DNA from: Mycobacterium sp. MFM001
GTDB taxonomy: Bacteria; Actinomycetota; Actinomycetes; Mycobacteriales; Mycobacteriaceae
DNA: 64,000 bases
Assembly: GCF_003402475.1 (NCBI RefSeq)
Contig: NZ_BFAB01000008.1
Coordinates: 1 to 64,000, forward strand
Reading direction: 5' to 3'
The notes beneath the pieces are model-generated. The model saw only the letters and a program-made list of their open reading frames with translations. It was not told the DNA's origin and searched no databases. Shown here piece by piece: positions 1 through 9,349 of the stretch. Each line of letters starts with the position of its first letter. The stretch's first letter is position 1. Both the position numbers and the translations under genes were made by a program.

Positions 1-1279
1 CGGCGGCGGCCAGCGCCGCGTTGTCGCGGCCGTCGATCAGCGCGGCGGCGCGTTCTGAGGTCGGGGAGTACTGCTCGGCGGTGATGTCGCGGCCGGCCGG
101 ACAGGGCGACACTTCGCGGACCGGGCAGGCCGGCCCGTGCAGTGCTGAACGGGCCAGCCGCGTGGTGCAGGTGCGCACGCCGGTGAACCGGGCCAGCAGG
201 GCAGCGGTGTCGGCGGCGTCGGCCCGGGAACGAAACGGGCCGATCGCACGCTGGTGCCGCGGCGCGCGCACCACCGAGAACCGCGGAAATGCCTCGTCGC
301 TCAACACAATCCACCACCAGCGGTGCGGGAACCTCGAGCGCCGGTTGTACGGCGGGGCGTGCGCGGCCAGCATCCGCAGTTCGCGCACCCCGGCTTCCAG
401 GGCGTGCGCGCATTCGACATGATCGACCGTCTCGGCCAGCGCGACCATCTCCTTGGTGCGGCCACGCGAGTCGGCGCCATTGAAGTACTGAAATACCCTG
501 CGCCGCAAGTCGATTGCAGTGCCCACGTAGAGCACCTCGCCCGTCGGTCCGCGGAACAGGTAGACCCCCGGCCGGTGCGGCAGGCGCTCCGCCAGCACCC
601 GCTTGCGGCGCTGGGCGGCGGTCACGCCCGGCAGATAGGAGCGCAGGTCCGCGTAGGTGTGCACCCCCTGGTTGCCGACTCGCTCGATCAGCGCGTGCAA
701 CACCTCGACGGTGGCGCGGGCGTCGTCGAGAGCCCGGTGCGTCGGCTGGTTGGCCACGGCGAACAGGCGCGCCAGCGCCGCCAGCCGCACGCTGGGGGCC
801 TCCTCGCGGCTGAGCACCCGGCGGGCCAGCCGGACCGTGCACAGCACCTGGGGCCGCGACCACGGGATCCCGCACCGCTCGGCGGCGGCCCGCAGGAACC
901 CGACGTCGAAGCGTGCGTTGTGAGCCACCAGCACTGCCCCACGGGAGAACTCGAGAAATGCGGGCAGCACCGCGGCGATCGTGGGGGCGTCGCACACCAT
1001 CGCGGTGGTGATGCCGGTGAGCCGCACGATCTGCGGCGGGATGTCGCGCTGCGGATCGACGAGCGTGGCGAACTCGCCCAGCACTTCACCGCCGCGCACC
1101 TTGACCGCGCCGATCTCTGTGATGGTGTCGGTGGCTGCGCCGCCGGTGGTTTCCAGGTCGACGACTACGAACGTGGTCTCCCGCAGCGGCAACTCGGCGG
1201 CCCGCTTCACCTCGGGGAAGCTCAGCTGCTCGGGGGCGGGCACACCCATGGCCGAGACGTTAAGCGTCAGCACCGACAT
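1..1279 (-). CDS. DEDDh 3'-5' exonuclease fused to a UvrC-like GIY-YIG domain (3' end outside window)
   Basis: Reading leftwards from the ATG at 1279 gives 426 codons with no stop before the window edge, so the C-terminus is missing. Residues about 36-200 form a DnaQ/epsilon-type DEDDh exonuclease: VVDLETTGG (D41, E43), HNARFD (D125) and HRALDD (H181, D186) are all present. Residues about 235-320 form a GIY-YIG nuclease domain (PGVYLF then [13 protein letters not shown]), as in UvrC. The architecture matches M. tuberculosis Rv2191 (about 645 aa), so roughly two thirds is seen here. A role in DNA repair is inferred from the domains; the substrate is unknown. It is divergent from the small gene at 1340. 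Confidence 0.9.
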   Translation of the reverse strand, partial: MSVLTLNVSAMGVPAPEQLSFPEVKRAAELPLRETTFVVVDLETTGGAATDTITEIGAVKVRGGEVLGEFATLVDPQRDIPPQIVRLTGITTAMVCDAPTIAAVLPAFLEFSRGAVLVAHNARFDVGFLRAAAERCGIPWSRPQVLCTVRLARRVLSREEAPSVRLAALARLFAVANQPTHRALDDARATVEVLHALIERVGNQGVHTYADLRSYLPGVTAAQRRKRVLAERLPHRPGVYLFRGPTGEVLYVGTAIDLRRRVFQYFNGADSRGRTKEMVALAETVDHVECAHALEAGVRELRMLAAHAPPYNRRSRFPHRWWWIVLSDEAFPRFSVVRAPRHQRAIGPFRSRADAADTAALLARFTGVRTCTTRLARSALHGPACPVREVSPCPAGRDITAEQYSPTSERAAALIDGRDNAALAAA

Positions 1280-1339
1280 GTCGGTGGCAGCCGATAACCT
1301 ACGGGCAGATCGGCTACTCGCAACGAAAGGACCAGGCAG

Positions 1340-1567
1340 ATGGCACAAAGCAGCAGGCCAGACGACCCGGGCGGGGTGACCATCGACTGCGACGACTGCG
1401 CAGTCCGCGGGCCGGGCTGCCGCGACTGCGTCGTCAGCGTGTTACTAGGGGTACCGGAAACTTTGCTGGACGACGAATGCGCGGCGCTGGAGGTGCTCGC
1501 GGATGCGGGGATGGCGCCACGGCTTAGGCTGGTGCCGATTCACCGCCAGCGGCCCGGCGTGGCGTGA
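1340..1567 (+). CDS. Small conserved Cys-containing protein of unknown function
   Basis: A 75-residue protein starting at ATG 1340, with AAAGGA about 10 nt upstream. It carries four cysteines in a short N-terminal stretch (CDDC, then C and C within GPGCRDC), which could bind a metal, followed by an acidic helix-like segment ([16 protein letters not shown]). I do not recognise a named family; similar short proteins sit beside the NlpC/P60 gene in other mycobacteria. It is divergent from the exonuclease gene, with 60 bp between the starts. The function is unknown. Confidence 0.65.
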   Translation: MAQSSRPDDPGGVTIDCDDCAVRGPGCRDCVVSVLLGVPETLLDDECAALEVLADAGMAPRLRLVPIHRQRPGVA

Positions 1568-1689
1568 AACGCGGAAGTCTTGCTGATTTCTTAATGTTCT
1601 GCTGTTGGACATTGCCTATACCGTTTCGTAACCTGTCTGAGACCTAAAGCAGATGTGACGGTTTTGTCGACGGATAAGGACACGAAATC

Positions 1690-2820
1690 TTGGGGTCGGG
1701 GCTAGGCGATGGATGCTGGACTGAACGTACCCTCAAGCGGTTTGCTGTCGCCGCGATAACGAGCTTCGTTGCTTTCGCTGGCATCACCACCGCCAGTGTG
1801 CTGGCCGATCCTGCTGAAGACGCCGTAGCAAAGCTCAACGAGCTGTCGCGCCAAGCCGAGCAAACCACCGAGGCCATGCACAGCGCCCAGCTCGACCTCA
1901 ACGAGAAGCTGGCTGCGCAGCATGCCGCCGAAAAGAAGCACGCCGACGACCAAGCCGCCGTGGAATCGACTAAGTCGCGCCTGGCAACCTTCCAGTCCTC
2001 CGTCAACAAGTTTGCTGCAGCGATGTACATGGGTGGCCGCACCTCTGGCATGGACGCGATCCTGACCGCCGAGTCGCCGCAGAACCTGATCGGCAAGCTG
2101 GCCGTGCAGCGCGTGATCGCCAGCGAGATGTCCGCCCAGATGGCCAGCTACCGGGCCGCCGGCGAGCAGGCCGCCAAAGCCGAACAGGCGTCGGCGAAGT
2201 CGGCCGCCGACGCCAAGACCGCGGCCGAGCAAGCGGCGGCGGTGCGGGCCGGTCTGCAGGCCAAGCAGAGCAAGTTGCAGCTGCAGATCGCCGTCGTCAA
2301 GTCGCAATATCAATCGCTGACCCCCGGACAGCGCACGGCGCTGGCCGACCCCGGCCCGGTGCCGCCGCCCGCTGCCACGCTGGCTGCGGCCGCGCCCGCA
2401 CCCGAAGCCCTGCATCCGGGCGGCGGGCCGGAGGGTCCCCCGGAGGCGCTGCCCGGCGGCGCGGGCGGTAGCGGCGAGGGCGCCGTCGCGGTGCAGGCGG
2501 CCCTGACCCAGGTTGGCCAGCCCTACGCGTGGGGCGGCGCCTCGCCCGGCGGGTTCGACTGCTCGGGGCTGGTGATGTGGGCGTTTCAGCAGGCTGGCAT
2601 CCCGCTGCCGCACTCCAGCCAGGCGCTGGCGCACGGCGGACAGCCGGTCGCGCTGTCCGACCTGCAGCCCGGTGACGTGCTGACCTTCTACTCCGACGCG
2701 TCACACGCCGGCATCTACGTCGGCGACGGGCTGATGGTCCATTCCTCCACCTACGGTCAGCCGGTGCGAGTGGTGCCGATGACCTCGTCCGGCCCGATTT
2801 ACAACGCCCGCCGTTACTGA
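1690..2820 (+). CDS. Secreted NlpC/P60 peptidoglycan endopeptidase (Rv2190c-like)
   Basis: This 376-aa protein probably cleaves the D-Glu-mDAP bond of peptidoglycan stem peptides outside the membrane. An N-terminal signal peptide ends near ASVLA|DP. Residues about 45-215 are a long Ala/Gln/Lys-rich coiled coil of the RipA/PcsB type, then comes a Pro/Gly-rich linker, then the NlpC/P60 domain from about 265 to 376. The catalytic cysteine is C291 in FDCSG, the histidine is H339 in SHAGIY, and a third polar residue lies in MVHSS. The start is a TTG at 1690 with AAGGA 11 nt upstream; the ATG at 1710 is out of frame. The near full-length match to M. tuberculosis Rv2190c (385 aa) is recalled, not searched. 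The downstream gene is close and perhaps co-transcribed. Confidence 0.93.
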   Translation: MGSGLGDGCWTERTLKRFAVAAITSFVAFAGITTASVLADPAEDAVAKLNELSRQAEQTTEAMHSAQLDLNEKLAAQHAAEKKHADDQAAVESTKSRLATFQSSVNKFAAAMYMGGRTSGMDAILTAESPQNLIGKLAVQRVIASEMSAQMASYRAAGEQAAKAEQASAKSAADAKTAAEQAAAVRAGLQAKQSKLQLQIAVVKSQYQSLTPGQRTALADPGPVPPPAATLAAAAPAPEALHPGGGPEGPPEALPGGAGGSGEGAVAVQAALTQVGQPYAWGGASPGGFDCSGLVMWAFQQAGIPLPHSSQALAHGGQPVALSDLQPGDVLTFYSDASHAGIYVGDGLMVHSSTYGQPVRVVPMTSSGPIYNARRY

Positions 2821-2929
2821 GTTCCGCCGCCTACTGCTGGCCTGCGCCCTTGTCGTCGAGCTGATCCTCGCCGCGGCGGCGCTGATCCGTCCGTCGCCGC
2901 CGCAGACCGTCGCGGACCGCACCGTTCGC

Positions 2930-3604
2930 GTGGTCAACCTCGGCGGGTCGGGTGCCGAGCCTCTGCTGGGCCGCGTCTCGGCGGAGATGCCAACGGCTGT
3001 CGATGCGGTGCAGGGCTTCTGGGGCACCGACTGGCCGCGCGAGGTCGTCGTCGTGGCCACCGGCTCGCAGCGCCAGTTCGAGGCCCAGGCCGGCGGTGGG
3101 CCCGAGGCGCAGTGGGCCGACATCGCGGCGGTGGCCGTCGCCGACCGGGTGGATCCGGCCCGCCGGGCCGCGGTCGGCCAGCGCATCGTGTTCGCCCCCG
3201 GCGCGAACGCCATGAGCGATTCGGCACTGCGAATTGTGTTGCGCCACGAGCTTTTCCACTACGCGGCGCGAGCTGACACCGCGCTGGACGCGCCCCGCTG
3301 GCTGACCGAGGGCGTGGCCGACTTCGTGGCACGTCCACCCGCCGCGGTGCCCGACGCTCATCCGGCGGCCCTGCCGTCGGACGCCGACCTGGACACACCC
3401 GGGCCGGCGCGCTCGCTGGCCTACGACCGGGCGTGGTGGTTCGCGCGCTTCGTGGCCGACAGCTACGGCGCGGCGACGCTGCGTGCCCTCTACGTGGCCG
3501 CGTGCGGGGCCGGCCATGCCGACCTCCCCACCGCCGTGCACGACGTGCTCGGCGCCGACCCGGCCGGTCTGCTCGTCGACTGGCAGCGCTGGCTAACCCG
3601 TTAA
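2930..3604 (+). CDS. Peptidase-MA-like HExxH protein (Rv2189c-like); true N-terminus probably lies further upstream
   Basis: From GTG 2930 the protein is 224 aa and contains H106-E107-L-F-H110 followed 17 residues later by E127 in WLTEGVADF, a zinc metallopeptidase (gluzincin, peptidase MA-like) arrangement. The same frame is open upstream to 2783 and encodes a hydrophobic segment (RRLLLACALVVELILAAAAL) just after the stop of the NlpC/P60 gene, which looks like a signal or anchor sequence. No ATG, GTG or TTG precedes it, only CTG codons (2834, 2837), so the annotated start is conservative. Pairing with a peptidoglycan hydrolase suggests an extracytoplasmic role, but the substrate is unknown. 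Confidence 0.78.
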   Translation: MVNLGGSGAEPLLGRVSAEMPTAVDAVQGFWGTDWPREVVVVATGSQRQFEAQAGGGPEAQWADIAAVAVADRVDPARRAAVGQRIVFAPGANAMSDSALRIVLRHELFHYAARADTALDAPRWLTEGVADFVARPPAAVPDAHPAALPSDADLDTPGPARSLAYDRAWWFARFVADSYGAATLRALYVAACGAGHADLPTAVHDVLGADPAGLLVDWQRWLTR

Positions 3605-3613
3605 CCTATCCCG

Positions 3614-4747
3614 GTGTCCCGGGTCCTGCTGGTTACCAATGACTTTCCCCCTCGGCCCGGCGGCATTCAGTCCTACCTGGAAGAGCTGGTCACTCGGCTG
3701 GCCGCGACCGGGTCGCACGCGCTGACGGTGTATGCGCCGCAGTGGAAGGGCGCCGACGCGTTCGACGCCCGCGCGGACGGCTATCACGTCGTGCGACACC
3801 CCGGGACCTTGATGCTGCCCGGGCCCGCCGTGGAGGCGCGGATGCGCCGGCTGATCGCCGAGCACGGTATCGACACCGTCTGGTTCGGCGCGGCGGCGCC
3901 GCTGGCGCTGCTGGCCCGCCGCGCTCGCCGGGCGGGGGCGAGCCGGGTGCTGGCCAGTACGCACGGCCACGAGGTGGGCTGGTCGATGCTTCCGGTGGCG
4001 CGGTCGGTGCTGCGTCGCATCGGCGAGGACACCGACGTCGTCACCTTCGTCAGCCGCTACACCCGGGCCCGCTTCGCCCCGGCCTTCGGGCCCGCGGCGG
4101 CGCTGGAGTACCTGCCGCCAGGGGTGGACACCGACCGGTTCCGGCCCGACGCTGCCAGCCGCGCCGAGCTGCGCGCCCGCTACCGGCTGGGTCAGCGGCC
4201 GACCGTCGTGTGCCTTTCGCGGCTGGTGCCGCGCAAGGGGCAGGACATGCTGATCCGCGCGCTGCCGGCGATCCGGAGAAGGGTGGACGGCGCAGCGCTC
4301 GTGATTGCCGGCGGCGGGCCGTATCTGGCGTCGCTACGGCAGCTGGCCCAGCGCTACGGGGTCCGCGACCATGTGACGTTCACCGGCGGTGTGCCCGCCG
4401 CGGAACTGCCCGCCCACCACGCAATGGCCGACGTGTTCGCGATGCCGTGCCGCACCCGCGGCGCCGGGCTGGATGTCGAGGGGCTGGGCATCGTGTTCCT
4501 GGAGGCGTCGGCGACCGGCGTGCCGGTGATTGCCGGATGCTCGGGTGGAGCGCCGGAAACCGTGCGGCACAACGAAACTGGGCTAGTGGTCGATGGTCGG
4601 TCGGAGCATCAAGTCGCCGACGCCGTCACCGAGTTGCTGGCCGACCCCGACCGCGCCGCGGCGATGGGCGCCGCTGGCCGGGCATGGGCGACGGCGCAGT
4701 GGCGCTGGGACACGCTGGCCGCGCGGCTGGCCGAGCTGCTTGGTTAG
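3614..4747 (+). CDS. pimB: GDP-mannose-dependent alpha-(1-6)-PI-monomannoside mannosyltransferase PimB'
   Basis: A GT4-family GT-B glycosyltransferase of 377 aa. PimB' adds the second mannose to phosphatidylinositol monomannoside on the cytoplasmic face, the step that commits lipid to PIM2, LM and LAM. Visible hallmarks are the N-terminal [14 protein letters not shown] loop that binds the diphosphate, the central [11 protein letters not shown] at the start of the nucleotide-sugar domain, and the E-x7-E motif in [15 protein letters not shown]. It is nearly collinear with Rv2188c (385 aa). The start is GTG 3614 and the stop overlaps the stop of the convergent fadD15 by 4 bp, leaving no room for a terminator. 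Confidence 0.95.
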   Translation: MSRVLLVTNDFPPRPGGIQSYLEELVTRLAATGSHALTVYAPQWKGADAFDARADGYHVVRHPGTLMLPGPAVEARMRRLIAEHGIDTVWFGAAAPLALLARRARRAGASRVLASTHGHEVGWSMLPVARSVLRRIGEDTDVVTFVSRYTRARFAPAFGPAAALEYLPPGVDTDRFRPDAASRAELRARYRLGQRPTVVCLSRLVPRKGQDMLIRALPAIRRRVDGAALVIAGGGPYLASLRQLAQRYGVRDHVTFTGGVPAAELPAHHAMADVFAMPCRTRGAGLDVEGLGIVFLEASATGVPVIAGCSGGAPETVRHNETGLVVDGRSEHQVADAVTELLADPDRAAAMGAAGRAWATAQWRWDTLAARLAELLG

Positions 4748-6540
4748 CTGTAGATCGCCTCGATATCGGTGGCGAACTTTTCGGCCACCACCTTGCGCTT
4801 GACCTTCATCGTCGGCGTCAGCTCGCCGGTGTCCTCGGTGAAGTCGACGGGCAAGATGCGGAACTTGCGGATCGATTCCGCATGCGAGACCGCCTGATTG
4901 GCCTGTTTGACGGCGGCGTCCACCTCGGCGACCAGGTCGGGGTCGGTGGTCAGGTCGCCCACCGAGCTGCCCGACGCCTTGCTGTTGCGCTGCTTCCAGC
5001 CCTCGAACGCCTCGGGGTCGATGGTGATCAGCGCCCCGATGAACGGCTTGGCGTCCCCGACCACCATCGCCTGGCTGATCAGCGGGTGGGCCCGCAACTG
5101 GTCCTCCAGCACGGCGGGCGCCACGTTCTTGCCGCCCGCGGTGACGATGATCTCCTTCTTGCGGCCGGTGATCGTCAAGAAGCCGTCGTCGTCGATGGCG
5201 CCGAGGTCACCGGTCTTGAACCACCCGTCGGCCATCGCCTCGGCGGTGGCCTGTTCGTTGCGCCAGTACTCCCGGAACACCACCCCGCCGCGCACCAGCA
5301 ATTCCCCGTCGTCGGCAATCCGCATGCTGTTGCCGGGCAACAGCTTTCCGACGGTGCCGATCTTCAGGTCGCCGACCCGGTTGACCGTGATGGCCGCGCT
5401 GGTCTCGGTCAGGCCGTAGCCCTCGTAGATGGTCAGGCCGACACCGCGGTAGAAGTGGCCCAGCCGGGTGCCCAGCGGCCCTCCGCCGGAGATGGACGCG
5501 CGGCAGTCACCGCCCAGCGCCGCGCGCAGCTTGTGGTACACCAGCCGGTCGAACACCGCGTGCTTGGCCCGCAGCAGCAGCCCGGGGCCGCCGCGGTCCT
5601 GCGCTTCGCTCCAGTCGACCGCGGTCTGCGCGGCCATCTGGAAGATCCGTCCCTTGCCGTCGTTGTCGGCGTTTTGCGCGGCGGTGTTGTACACCTTCTC
5701 GAACACCCGCGGCACCGACACCACGATCGTCGGCTTGAACACCGAAAACATCGGCACCAGGTTCTTGATGTCGCTGGTGAAACCGACGGTGACCTTGTTG
5801 GTGAAGGCTGCCAGCGTGATCGCCCGGGCCAGCACGTGTGCCAGCGGCAAAAACACCAGCATCCGCTCGTTCTTGCCCAGCAGCGTCGGCAGCGACTCCT
5901 TGGCACCCCGGATCTCGTAGACCAGGTTGGAATGGGTGAGCTGACAACCCTTGGGCCTGCCGGTAGTGCCGGAGGTGTAGATCAGCGTGGCCGGGCCCTC
6001 GGCCCGCAACGCCTCGACCCGCCCGGTCAGTTCGGCCGGATCCACCGAAGCGCCTGCTTCGGCGAGCGCCTCGATCGCCTTGGGACCGGAGCCGTCGATG
6101 TGCATCACCCGGCGCAGCGACGGCAGGTCGCCGGTGAGTTCGGTGACGATTTTTGCGTGGGCGTCGGTCTCGGCCAACACCAGCACCGCACCCGAATCCT
6201 GCAGCACCCAGCGCACCTGCTCGGCCGAGGACGTCTCGTAGATCGGCACCGTGACCGCCCCGACCGCCAGAATCGCGAGGTCGAGGATCGCCCACTCGTA
6301 GCGAGTGGCCGAGAAGATGGCCACCCGATCACCGGCCTGCACGCCCTCTGCGATCAAACCGGCTGCCGCCGAACGGATTTGAGCAGCCGCCTGGGCGCAG
6401 GTGACGTCGGTCCAGGCGCCGTCGACCAGGCGCTGGAAGATCACGAAGTCGGGATCGTCGCGCTCATGCTCGAATACCGCGGCGACGACGTTGTCGCGCT
6501 CGCCCACGGTGAACGGGGCGGGAACACTGAATTCACGCAC
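4744..6540 (-). CDS. fadD15: Long-chain fatty acyl-CoA ligase FadD15
   Basis: A 598-aa ANL-superfamily adenylate-forming enzyme that activates fatty acids to acyl-CoA through an acyl-AMP intermediate. The AMP-binding signature [16 protein letters not shown], the YEGYGLTET motif, the [16 protein letters not shown] region and the C-terminal hinge lysine motif [17 protein letters not shown] are all present. The length and sequence closely follow M. tuberculosis FadD15 (600 aa). The start is GTG 6540, giving [10 protein letters not shown], which matches the family's N-terminus; the reading frame continues upstream without a stop but lacks conserved sequence there. It is convergent with pimB and divergent from the SRPBCC gene at 6658. 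Confidence 0.95.
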   Translation of the reverse strand: MREFSVPAPFTVGERDNVVAAVFEHERDDPDFVIFQRLVDGAWTDVTCAQAAAQIRSAAAGLIAEGVQAGDRVAIFSATRYEWAILDLAILAVGAVTVPIYETSSAEQVRWVLQDSGAVLVLAETDAHAKIVTELTGDLPSLRRVMHIDGSGPKAIEALAEAGASVDPAELTGRVEALRAEGPATLIYTSGTTGRPKGCQLTHSNLVYEIRGAKESLPTLLGKNERMLVFLPLAHVLARAITLAAFTNKVTVGFTSDIKNLVPMFSVFKPTIVVSVPRVFEKVYNTAAQNADNDGKGRIFQMAAQTAVDWSEAQDRGGPGLLLRAKHAVFDRLVYHKLRAALGGDCRASISGGGPLGTRLGHFYRGVGLTIYEGYGLTETSAAITVNRVGDLKIGTVGKLLPGNSMRIADDGELLVRGGVVFREYWRNEQATAEAMADGWFKTGDLGAIDDDGFLTITGRKKEIIVTAGGKNVAPAVLEDQLRAHPLISQAMVVGDAKPFIGALITIDPEAFEGWKQRNSKASGSSVGDLTTDPDLVAEVDAAVKQANQAVSHAESIRKFRILPVDFTEDTGELTPTMKVKRKVVAEKFATDIEAIYS

Positions 6541-6657
6541 TCTTGTGACCTCGCTTGATGTCGACGGCTGAGTGCGCTCCAGCCTAGTCCGGACGTGACG
6601 CCGTTCACTTGCCGACCGCGGTATCCGCCGGCGCAGGGAATATGTGAAGCTAGCGCC

Positions 6658-7047
6658 GTGCACAGCATTCAAGTCGCCGACGAGACGTTTGTCGCCGCCG
6701 ACGCCGCACAGGTCGGGGCGGCGGTCGCCGACCGGGCCAACTGGCGGCGGTGGTGGCCGGATCTGCGGCTCGAGGTCGTCGAAGACCGCGGCGCGTTGGG
6801 AATGCGGTGGACGGTGACCGGACCGCTCACCGGCACGATGGAGATCTGGCTCGAACCGGTGCTGGACGGGGTGCTGCTGCACTACTTCCTGCACGCCGAA
6901 CCCTCCGGGGTCGCCGCGTGGCAGCTGGCCCGGATGAACCTCGCCCGAATGACGCACCGCCGCCGCGTTGCAGGCAAGAAAATGGCATTCGAAGTCAAGG
7001 CGACGCTGGAGCGGTCGCGTCCCGTCGGGGTCGCTCCTGTGGCTTGA
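6658..7047 (+). CDS. SRPBCC-fold lipid-binding/cyclase-like protein (Rv2186c-like)
   Basis: A 129-aa protein starting at GTG 6658 ([10 protein letters not shown]). The pattern of an initial strand, an Asn/Trp-rich helix ([10 protein letters not shown]), a curved sheet ([21 protein letters not shown]) and a long C-terminal helix fits the START/SRPBCC superfamily, which encloses a hydrophobic cavity. It is followed by a second SRPBCC gene, an ArsA-type ATPase and an acyltransferase on the same strand, so a role in handling lipid or polyketide-like ligands is inferred. No catalytic residue can be assigned. The C-terminal helix is strongly basic. Confidence 0.82.
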   Translation: MHSIQVADETFVAADAAQVGAAVADRANWRRWWPDLRLEVVEDRGALGMRWTVTGPLTGTMEIWLEPVLDGVLLHYFLHAEPSGVAAWQLARMNLARMTHRRRVAGKKMAFEVKATLERSRPVGVAPVA

Positions 7048-7133
7048 CCCCGGTCGGGCCGGTGCGGGGAGTACCGTTTCTGCGACAGACACTGGGGGTA
7101 GCACCCGCTTGCGGGGGAGAGGGAAGCAGCCAG

Positions 7134-7571
7134 GTGGCGGAGAAGACGGCACAGACGATCTATATCGATGCCGACCCCAGCACCGTGATGGACGTGATCG
7201 CCGACATCGGTTCCTATCCGGAGTGGGTTTCGGAGTACAAGGAGGCCGAGGTCCTAGAGGCCGACGCCGACGGCTACCCGAAGGTGGCGCGCATGGTGCT
7301 GGACACCACGGTGCTCAAGGACACCCTGGTGTTCTCCTACGACTGGCCCAAAGACCGTGGCTCGGTGCGCTGGTCGCTGGTCTCCTCCTCGATACTGCGT
7401 TCGCTCGAGGGCGCATACTTGTTGTCGCCCAAGGGTTCCGGCACCGACGTGACATACGAGCTCACCGTCGACCTGGCCATCCCGCTGATCGGGTTGATCA
7501 AGCGCAAGGCTGAGCGCAGGCTGACCGAAACCGCGTTGAAGGATCTGAAGAAACGAGTCGAGGCTGAGTGA
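7134..7571 (+). CDS. SRPBCC-family protein (Rv2185c/TB16.3-like)
   Basis: A 145-aa protein from GTG 7134 ([15 protein letters not shown]). It shows the Polyketide_cyc2/COQ10-like pattern: [23 protein letters not shown], a central antiparallel sheet and a terminal amphipathic helix ([16 protein letters not shown]). M. tuberculosis TB16.3 (144 aa) is the obvious counterpart. The family binds hydrophobic ligands such as lipids or quinones; the ligand here is unknown. GGGAGAGGGAAG lies upstream as a ribosome site. The stop overlaps the presumed start of the following ATPase, pointing to translational coupling. Confidence 0.88.
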   Translation: MAEKTAQTIYIDADPSTVMDVIADIGSYPEWVSEYKEAEVLEADADGYPKVARMVLDTTVLKDTLVFSYDWPKDRGSVRWSLVSSSILRSLEGAYLLSPKGSGTDVTYELTVDLAIPLIGLIKRKAERRLTETALKDLKKRVEAE

Positions 7572-8835
7572 GTCGGCAACGCCCGTCCTGGCCCGGATCA
7601 GTCTCTTCGTCGGCAAGGGCGGGGTAGGAAAGTCAACACTGGCGGCCGCCACCGCCGTCGCCGACGCGCGGGCCGGCCAACGGGTGCTCGTGGTATCCAC
7701 CGATCAGGCGCATTCGCTTGGGGACGTGCTGGGAGTAGCGGTTCCGCCGACCGGTCGGCGCGACCCGGTCCGCGTGCTCGCCGACCTGGAAACCGGGGGA
7801 GCCGACACGGGTGGCGGGTTCCTGGACGCGCTGGCGCTGGACACGCTGGCGTTGCTGGAGGCGCGCTGGCGTGACGTCGTCGATGCGCTCGGCGGGCGTT
7901 TTCCCGAGTCGGAGCTGGATAGCATTGCGCCCGAAGAACTCTCGGCGCTGCCTGGCATCCAGGAAGTCCTCGGCCTGCACGAGGTCGGCGAGCTGGCCGC
8001 CGCCGGCCGCTGGGACCACGTCGTCGTCGACTGTGCGTCGACCGCCGACGCGTTGCGGATGCTCACGCTGCCGGCCACCTTCGGGCTCTACGTGGAGCGC
8101 GCATGGCCGCGGCACCGCAGACTTTCCGGCGCCGCCGACGACCGCTCGGCGGCGGTGGTGGAACTGCTCGAGCGCATCAGCGCCAGCGTCGAACGCCTCT
8201 CCGCACTGCTCACCGACCCCGCGCGCCTCGGCGCACACCTGGTGCTGACCGCAGAGCGGGTGGTGGCCGCCGAGGCGGTCCGCACCCTGGGCTCGTTGGC
8301 GCTGATGGGGGTTCGGGTCGAGGAGTTGATTGTCAATCAGATTCTGCTGCAAGACGATTCATACGAATATCGCAACCTGCCCGACCATCCCGCGTTCGAC
8401 TGGTACGCCGAGCGCATCGGCGAGCAGCGCGCCGTGCTGGACGAACTGGACGCCACCATCGGTGACGTGGCGCTGGTGCTGACCCCGCACCTGGCCGGCG
8501 AGCCGATCGGACCCAAGGCGCTGGCCGAGCTGCTGGACTGTGCCCGCCGTCGCGACGGATCAGCGCCGCCGGGGCCGCTGCGTCCCATCGTGGATCTCGA
8601 ATCTGGCTCAGGACTGCAGTCGGTGTACCGATTGCGGCTAGAGTTGCCGCAAGTCGATTCGGGCGCACTCAGTCTGGGCCGGGTCGACGACGACCTGATC
8701 ATCAGCGCCGGCGGTATGCGGCGCCGAGTTCGGTTGGCGTCCGTGTTGCGGCGGTGCACAGTGCTGGACGCCCACCTTCGAGGTAGTGAGCTGACGGTGC
8801 GTTTTCGACCCAATCCGGAGGTGTGGCCGACGTGA
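7564..8835 (+). CDS. ArsA/GET3-type ATPase (Rv2184c-like), apparent CTG start
   Basis: The frame encodes the deviant Walker A loop VGKGGVGKST close to its N-terminus, the signature of ArsA/GET3/MinD ATPases, followed by VLVVSTDQAHSLGD (switch I) and WDHVVVDCAST (Walker B). From the CTG at 7564 it is 423 aa; Rv2184c is recalled as about 379 aa. Between the previous in-frame stop (7546) and the Walker loop there is no ATG, GTG or TTG; the first GTG, 7684, would delete the P-loop. A GTG at 7568 overlaps the upstream stop in the usual GTGA way but is in another frame that ends at a TAG inside the P-loop region. Either CTG initiates here or a base is wrong. Client and membrane target are unknown. 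Confidence 0.85.
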   Translation: MSESATPVLARISLFVGKGGVGKSTLAAATAVADARAGQRVLVVSTDQAHSLGDVLGVAVPPTGRRDPVRVLADLETGGADTGGGFLDALALDTLALLEARWRDVVDALGGRFPESELDSIAPEELSALPGIQEVLGLHEVGELAAAGRWDHVVVDCASTADALRMLTLPATFGLYVERAWPRHRRLSGAADDRSAAVVELLERISASVERLSALLTDPARLGAHLVLTAERVVAAEAVRTLGSLALMGVRVEELIVNQILLQDDSYEYRNLPDHPAFDWYAERIGEQRAVLDELDATIGDVALVLTPHLAGEPIGPKALAELLDCARRRDGSAPPGPLRPIVDLESGSGLQSVYRLRLELPQVDSGALSLGRVDDDLIISAGGMRRRVRLASVLRRCTVLDAHLRGSELTVRFRPNPEVWPT

Positions 8836-8881
8836 CCGCCGGCGACGATGCAGCGCGGCGCGATGAGGAGGAGCGGCGGAA

Positions 8882-9262
8882 ATGACCGGCGTCCACCCCG
8901 ACATCGGTCCGGAATTGCGGAAACTGGCGCAGACCATCCTGGACGGAATCGACCCGGCGGTGCGCGCGGCGGCGATGCGCGCGTCGGGCGGCGGCCCGGG
9001 AACCGGCAAATGCCAACAGGTGTGGTGCCCCGTGTGTGCGCTGGCCGCGCTGGTCACCGGCGAACAGCATCCGCTGCTGACCGTGATCGCCGAACACAGC
9101 GTTGCGCTGCTTGCGGTCATCCGGGCCATCATCGCCGAGGTCGACGGGACGATGACACCGCCGCCGCAAGGGCCGCCCGGCGGCGGCGCCGCGGAGCCGC
9201 CTGCGCCCGAGCCCGCCGCGAAGAGTCGTTACGAGCCGATCACGATCACCGTCGAGGAGTAG
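8882..9262 (+). CDS. Conserved hypothetical protein with CxxxxCxxC motif (Rv2183c-like)
   Basis: A 126-aa protein from ATG 8882 with GAGGAGGAG upstream. The middle contains GKCQQVWCPVCALAAL, a possible metal-binding cysteine cluster, followed by a long hydrophobic helix (TVIAEHSVALLAVIRAIIAEVDG) and a Pro/Gly-rich tail ending in ITITVEE. It is placed between the ArsA-type ATPase and the acyltransferase and its length agrees with Rv2183c (128 aa). Function unknown; context suggests an accessory to the ATPase or lipid enzymes. Confidence 0.78.
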   Translation: MTGVHPDIGPELRKLAQTILDGIDPAVRAAAMRASGGGPGTGKCQQVWCPVCALAALVTGEQHPLLTVIAEHSVALLAVIRAIIAEVDGTMTPPPQGPPGGGAAEPPAPEPAAKSRYEPITITVEE

Positions 9263-9349
9263 CGGAGTGCCGCGCGCTGTGGTCGCATCCACACTCGATC
9301 GGTACAGTTGGCGCAGACTACTATCCGGCGCGGGCGAGAGGGAGGGGCC

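Noticed and set aside
1568..1689. Possible c-di-AMP (ydaO) riboswitch before the NlpC/P60 gene, as at rpfA
   Set aside because: The interval is only 122 bp and I cannot find the conserved ydaO core segments or its helices.
3742..6558. Very long open frame (938 codons) on the plus strand across pimB and fadD15
   Set aside because: It is a high-GC shadow: it switches between the wrong frame of pimB and the antisense of fadD15, has low-complexity Arg/Gly/Ala content and no domain.
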